From assembly GCA_023257915.1 (NCBI GenBank), contig JALRBB010000433.1, positions 1 to 7,129 of the forward strand: a stretch of 7,129 bases of DNA, written 5' to 3'. Below the pieces are notes generated by a model. It made no database searches. It saw only the letters and a program-made list of their open reading frames with translations, and was not told the DNA's origin. This stretch comes from Quisquiliibacterium sp. (lineage in GTDB: Bacteria > Pseudomonadota > Gammaproteobacteria > Burkholderiales > Burkholderiaceae_E). Positions 5,630-7,129 of the stretch are shown piece by piece (within the stretch, counting starts at the first letter, position 1; each line of letters starts with the position of its first letter). The translations under genes were made by a program, and so were the position numbers.

Positions 5630-6685
5630 ATGAGCCGTAATGCATCGCACGCTGACCTGACGCAACTGATCAATCACCAGGTGCGGCTGGCCGCCCGGCC
5701 GGTCGGTTTGCCCACGATGGACAACTGGCAGATGACCACCGAGCCGGTGGCGCAGCCAGAGCTCGACGGGATCGTCGTGCAGGTGCTGATGATCTCGCTC
5801 GATCCGGCGATGCGCGGCTGGATGAACGAAGGACGCAGCTATATCGCGCCGGTGGGCCTGGGAGACGTGATGCGGGCCGGCGGTGTCGGGCGTGTGATCG
5901 CTTCGTCCAACCGGAACTGGCAGGTTGGCGATCATGTTTCCGGTGCCTTTGGCGTCCAGCAGTTCTGCACGCTTTCGCCCACCGCGATTCGCGCTGCCGG
6001 CGTCGCCCGCATCGATCCCGGCAGCGCGCCGCTGTCGGCCTGGCTCAACGCGCTCGGCATGCCGGGCATGACCGGTTATTTCGGTCTGCTCGAGGTTGGT
6101 CAGCCGAAGTCTGGTGAGACCGTGGTGGTGTCTGGCGCAGCCGGCGCGGTCGGTCAGATGGTCGGTCAGGTCGCACGGATTCAGGGTTGCCGGGTGGTCG
6201 GGATTGCCGGCGGCAAGGCCAAGTGCGATTTCGTGGTCAACGAACTCGGTTTCGACGCCTGCATCGATTACAAGGCCGGGTCGGTTCGCGACGGCCTCAA
6301 GCAGCATTGCCCGCAAGGGGTCGATATCTATTTCGACAATGTCGGCGGTGACATCCTGGATACGGTGCTCACCCGCATCAACATGCGGGCGCGTATCGTG
6401 ATCTGCGGCGCTATTTCCCAGTACAACGCCACCGAACAGGTCCAGGGCCCTAAAAATTACTTGTCGCTGCTGGTGAATCGCGCGCGGATGGAAGGGATCG
6501 TCGTGTTCGACTGGGCTGCGCGTTATCCCGAGGCGGTTCAGCAGATCGCCGGCTGGATGCGCGAAGGGCGCCTGCAGTCGCGCGAGCATGTCCTGGACGG
6601 CGGAGTGCAGCGTTTTCCAGAGGCGCTGAACATGCTGTTCACCGGTGAGAACTTCGGCAAGCTCGTGCTGAAAGTCGCCGATTAG
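5630..6685 (+). CDS. NADP-dependent medium-chain oxidoreductase (PTGR/CurA-like, zinc-independent)
   Basis: Cytosolic MDR-family reductase of 351 residues, related to prostaglandin/leukotriene reductases and CurA, which reduce the C=C bond of alpha,beta-unsaturated carbonyls with NADPH. Order of parts: GroES-like N-terminal domain (about 12-130) with [11 protein letters not shown] (55-65), then [11 protein letters not shown] (143-153), the Rossmann loop [18 protein letters not shown] (165-182), [10 protein letters not shown] (186-195), [11 protein letters not shown] (234-244) and the C-terminal NFGKLVLKV (341-349). No zinc-ligand cysteine cluster is present. The start is ATG at 5630, preceded by GAGGA (5617-5621) at a good distance. 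A GTG at 5615, overlapping the previous stop, would add five residues and is less likely. It is 11 bp behind the crotonase-family gene, so it probably shares its transcript. The substrate may be an enoyl-CoA or a reactive enal; this is inference. Confidence 0.88.
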   Translation: MSRNASHADLTQLINHQVRLAARPVGLPTMDNWQMTTEPVAQPELDGIVVQVLMISLDPAMRGWMNEGRSYIAPVGLGDVMRAGGVGRVIASSNRNWQVGDHVSGAFGVQQFCTLSPTAIRAAGVARIDPGSAPLSAWLNALGMPGMTGYFGLLEVGQPKSGETVVVSGAAGAVGQMVGQVARIQGCRVVGIAGGKAKCDFVVNELGFDACIDYKAGSVRDGLKQHCPQGVDIYFDNVGGDILDTVLTRINMRARIVICGAISQYNATEQVQGPKNYLSLLVNRARMEGIVVFDWAARYPEAVQQIAGWMREGRLQSREHVLDGGVQRFPEALNMLFTGENFGKLVLKVAD

Positions 6686-6741
6686 ATTCTGAAAATTGCG
6701 AATCGGCCAGTCAGGTCGACGGGCTCGCGCCGACAAGAATC

Positions 6742-6747
6742 TATAAT
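6742..6747 (+). promoter_or_regulatory. Probable -10 element (TATAAT) for etfB
   Basis: A perfect TATAAT lies 33 bp before the etfB ATG in the 95-bp gap after the oxidoreductase gene. It predicts transcription start near 6754 and a leader of about 26 nt containing GAGAG (6769-6773) as ribosome binding site. The best -35-like hexamer, TCGACG at 6716-6721, has a 20-bp spacer, which is too long, so the -35 is weak or absent. A perfect -10 is uncommon by chance in DNA this GC-rich. Confidence 0.55.
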
Positions 6748-6780
6748 CTCTGGTTTTCCATCAGCGACGAGAGCCGATCG

Positions 6781-7129
6781 ATGAAGATCCTGGTACCCGT
6801 GAAGCGCGTGGTCGACTACAACGTCAAGGTCCGCGTAAAGAGCGACGGCAGCGGTGTGGATATCGCCAACGTCAAAATGTCGATGAACCCGTTCGACGAA
6901 ATTGCAGTCGAGGAAGCGGTTCGCCTGAAGGAAAAGGGCGTCGCCACCGAAATCATCGCGATCAGCTGCGGTGTGACTGCCTGTCAGGAGACGCTGCGCA
7001 CCGCGCTGGCGATCGGCGCCGATCGCGCAATCCTGGTCGAGACCGACGCCGAGCTGCAGCCGCTGGCAGTGGCCAAGCTGCTCAAGGCGGTCGCCGATCG
7101 CGAGCAACCGCAGTTGATGATCCTGGGCA
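6781..7129 (+). CDS. etfB: Electron transfer flavoprotein subunit beta, 3' end cut by window edge
   Basis: Beta subunit of the soluble EtfAB heterodimer, which carries electrons from acyl-CoA and other flavin dehydrogenases to ETF:ubiquinone oxidoreductase. The window holds 116 codons of a protein usually about 249 residues long. Typical features are [20 protein letters not shown] at the N-terminus, the ETF-beta motif [20 protein letters not shown] (33-52), IAISCG (59-64) and [16 protein letters not shown] (72-87). It looks like the respiratory, group I type rather than the bifurcating type, judged from this N-terminal part only. The ATG at 6781 is preceded by GAGAG seven bases upstream and a TATAAT promoter. 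The two genes upstream handle acyl-CoA-type or unsaturated substrates, so the locus suits beta-oxidation-like metabolism. etfA is expected immediately downstream but cannot be seen. Confidence 0.95.
   Translation, partial: MKILVPVKRVVDYNVKVRVKSDGSGVDIANVKMSMNPFDEIAVEEAVRLKEKGVATEIIAISCGVTACQETLRTALAIGADRAILVETDAELQPLAVAKLLKAVADREQPQLMILG

Noticed and set aside
6685..6735. Terminator after the MDR gene (GATTC/GAATC and an imperfect GTCGACGG...CCGAC pairing)
   Set aside because: Stems are only five bases or mismatched and no T tract follows; too weak to call.
5522..6736. 404-codon open frame antisense to the MDR oxidoreductase gene
   Set aside because: It lies opposite a gene with clear family motifs, its product is rich in His, Arg and Asp with no recognisable domain, and long antisense frames are routine in GC-rich DNA.

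Overview
The window looks like a piece of a high-GC betaproteobacterial chromosome, most likely Burkholderiales. This rests on the strong G/C bias at third codon positions, on an OxyR that reads like the Burkholderia-type protein, and on a CysM, MltB and EtfB that fit the same group. The taxonomic call comes from recognition, not from a search. There are seven clear protein genes, one small open frame, and no RNA genes, insertion sequences or CRISPR arrays.

Left part (1-3551): a 3'-truncated 2-dehydro-3-deoxygalactonokinase gene (dgoK, minus strand) is divergent from oxyR, with only 57 bp between the start codons. oxyR is followed after 12 bp by cysM, and cysM overlaps a DMT/EamA-family permease gene by 4 nt (GTGA). 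The three plus-strand genes look like one transcript: a peroxide sensor, a cysteine synthase and a possible metabolite exporter. E. coli EamA/YdeD exports O-acetylserine and cysteine-pathway metabolites, and cysteine export to the periplasm has been tied to peroxide tolerance there. The arrangement therefore suggests, without proving, a redox-linked cysteine synthesis and export unit.

Middle (3567-4768): mltB, a periplasmic lytic murein transglycosylase, converges on the permease gene and begins with TTG. That TTG overlaps (TTGA) the stop of a 40-codon frame at 4646-4768. This frame has coding-like codon use and a tail resembling the C-terminus of transglutaminase-like (DUF4129-containing) proteins. 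It may be the remnant of a deleted upstream operon gene or a genuine small protein.

Right part (4824-7129): three plus-strand genes point to acyl-CoA and redox metabolism. They are a crotonase-fold protein of the ECHDC3 type lacking both usual catalytic glutamates, a zinc-independent NADP-dependent MDR oxidoreductase 11 bp downstream, and, behind its own TATAAT promoter, the first 116 codons of etfB, which runs off the window. An etfA and perhaps an acyl-CoA dehydrogenase would be expected beyond the edge.
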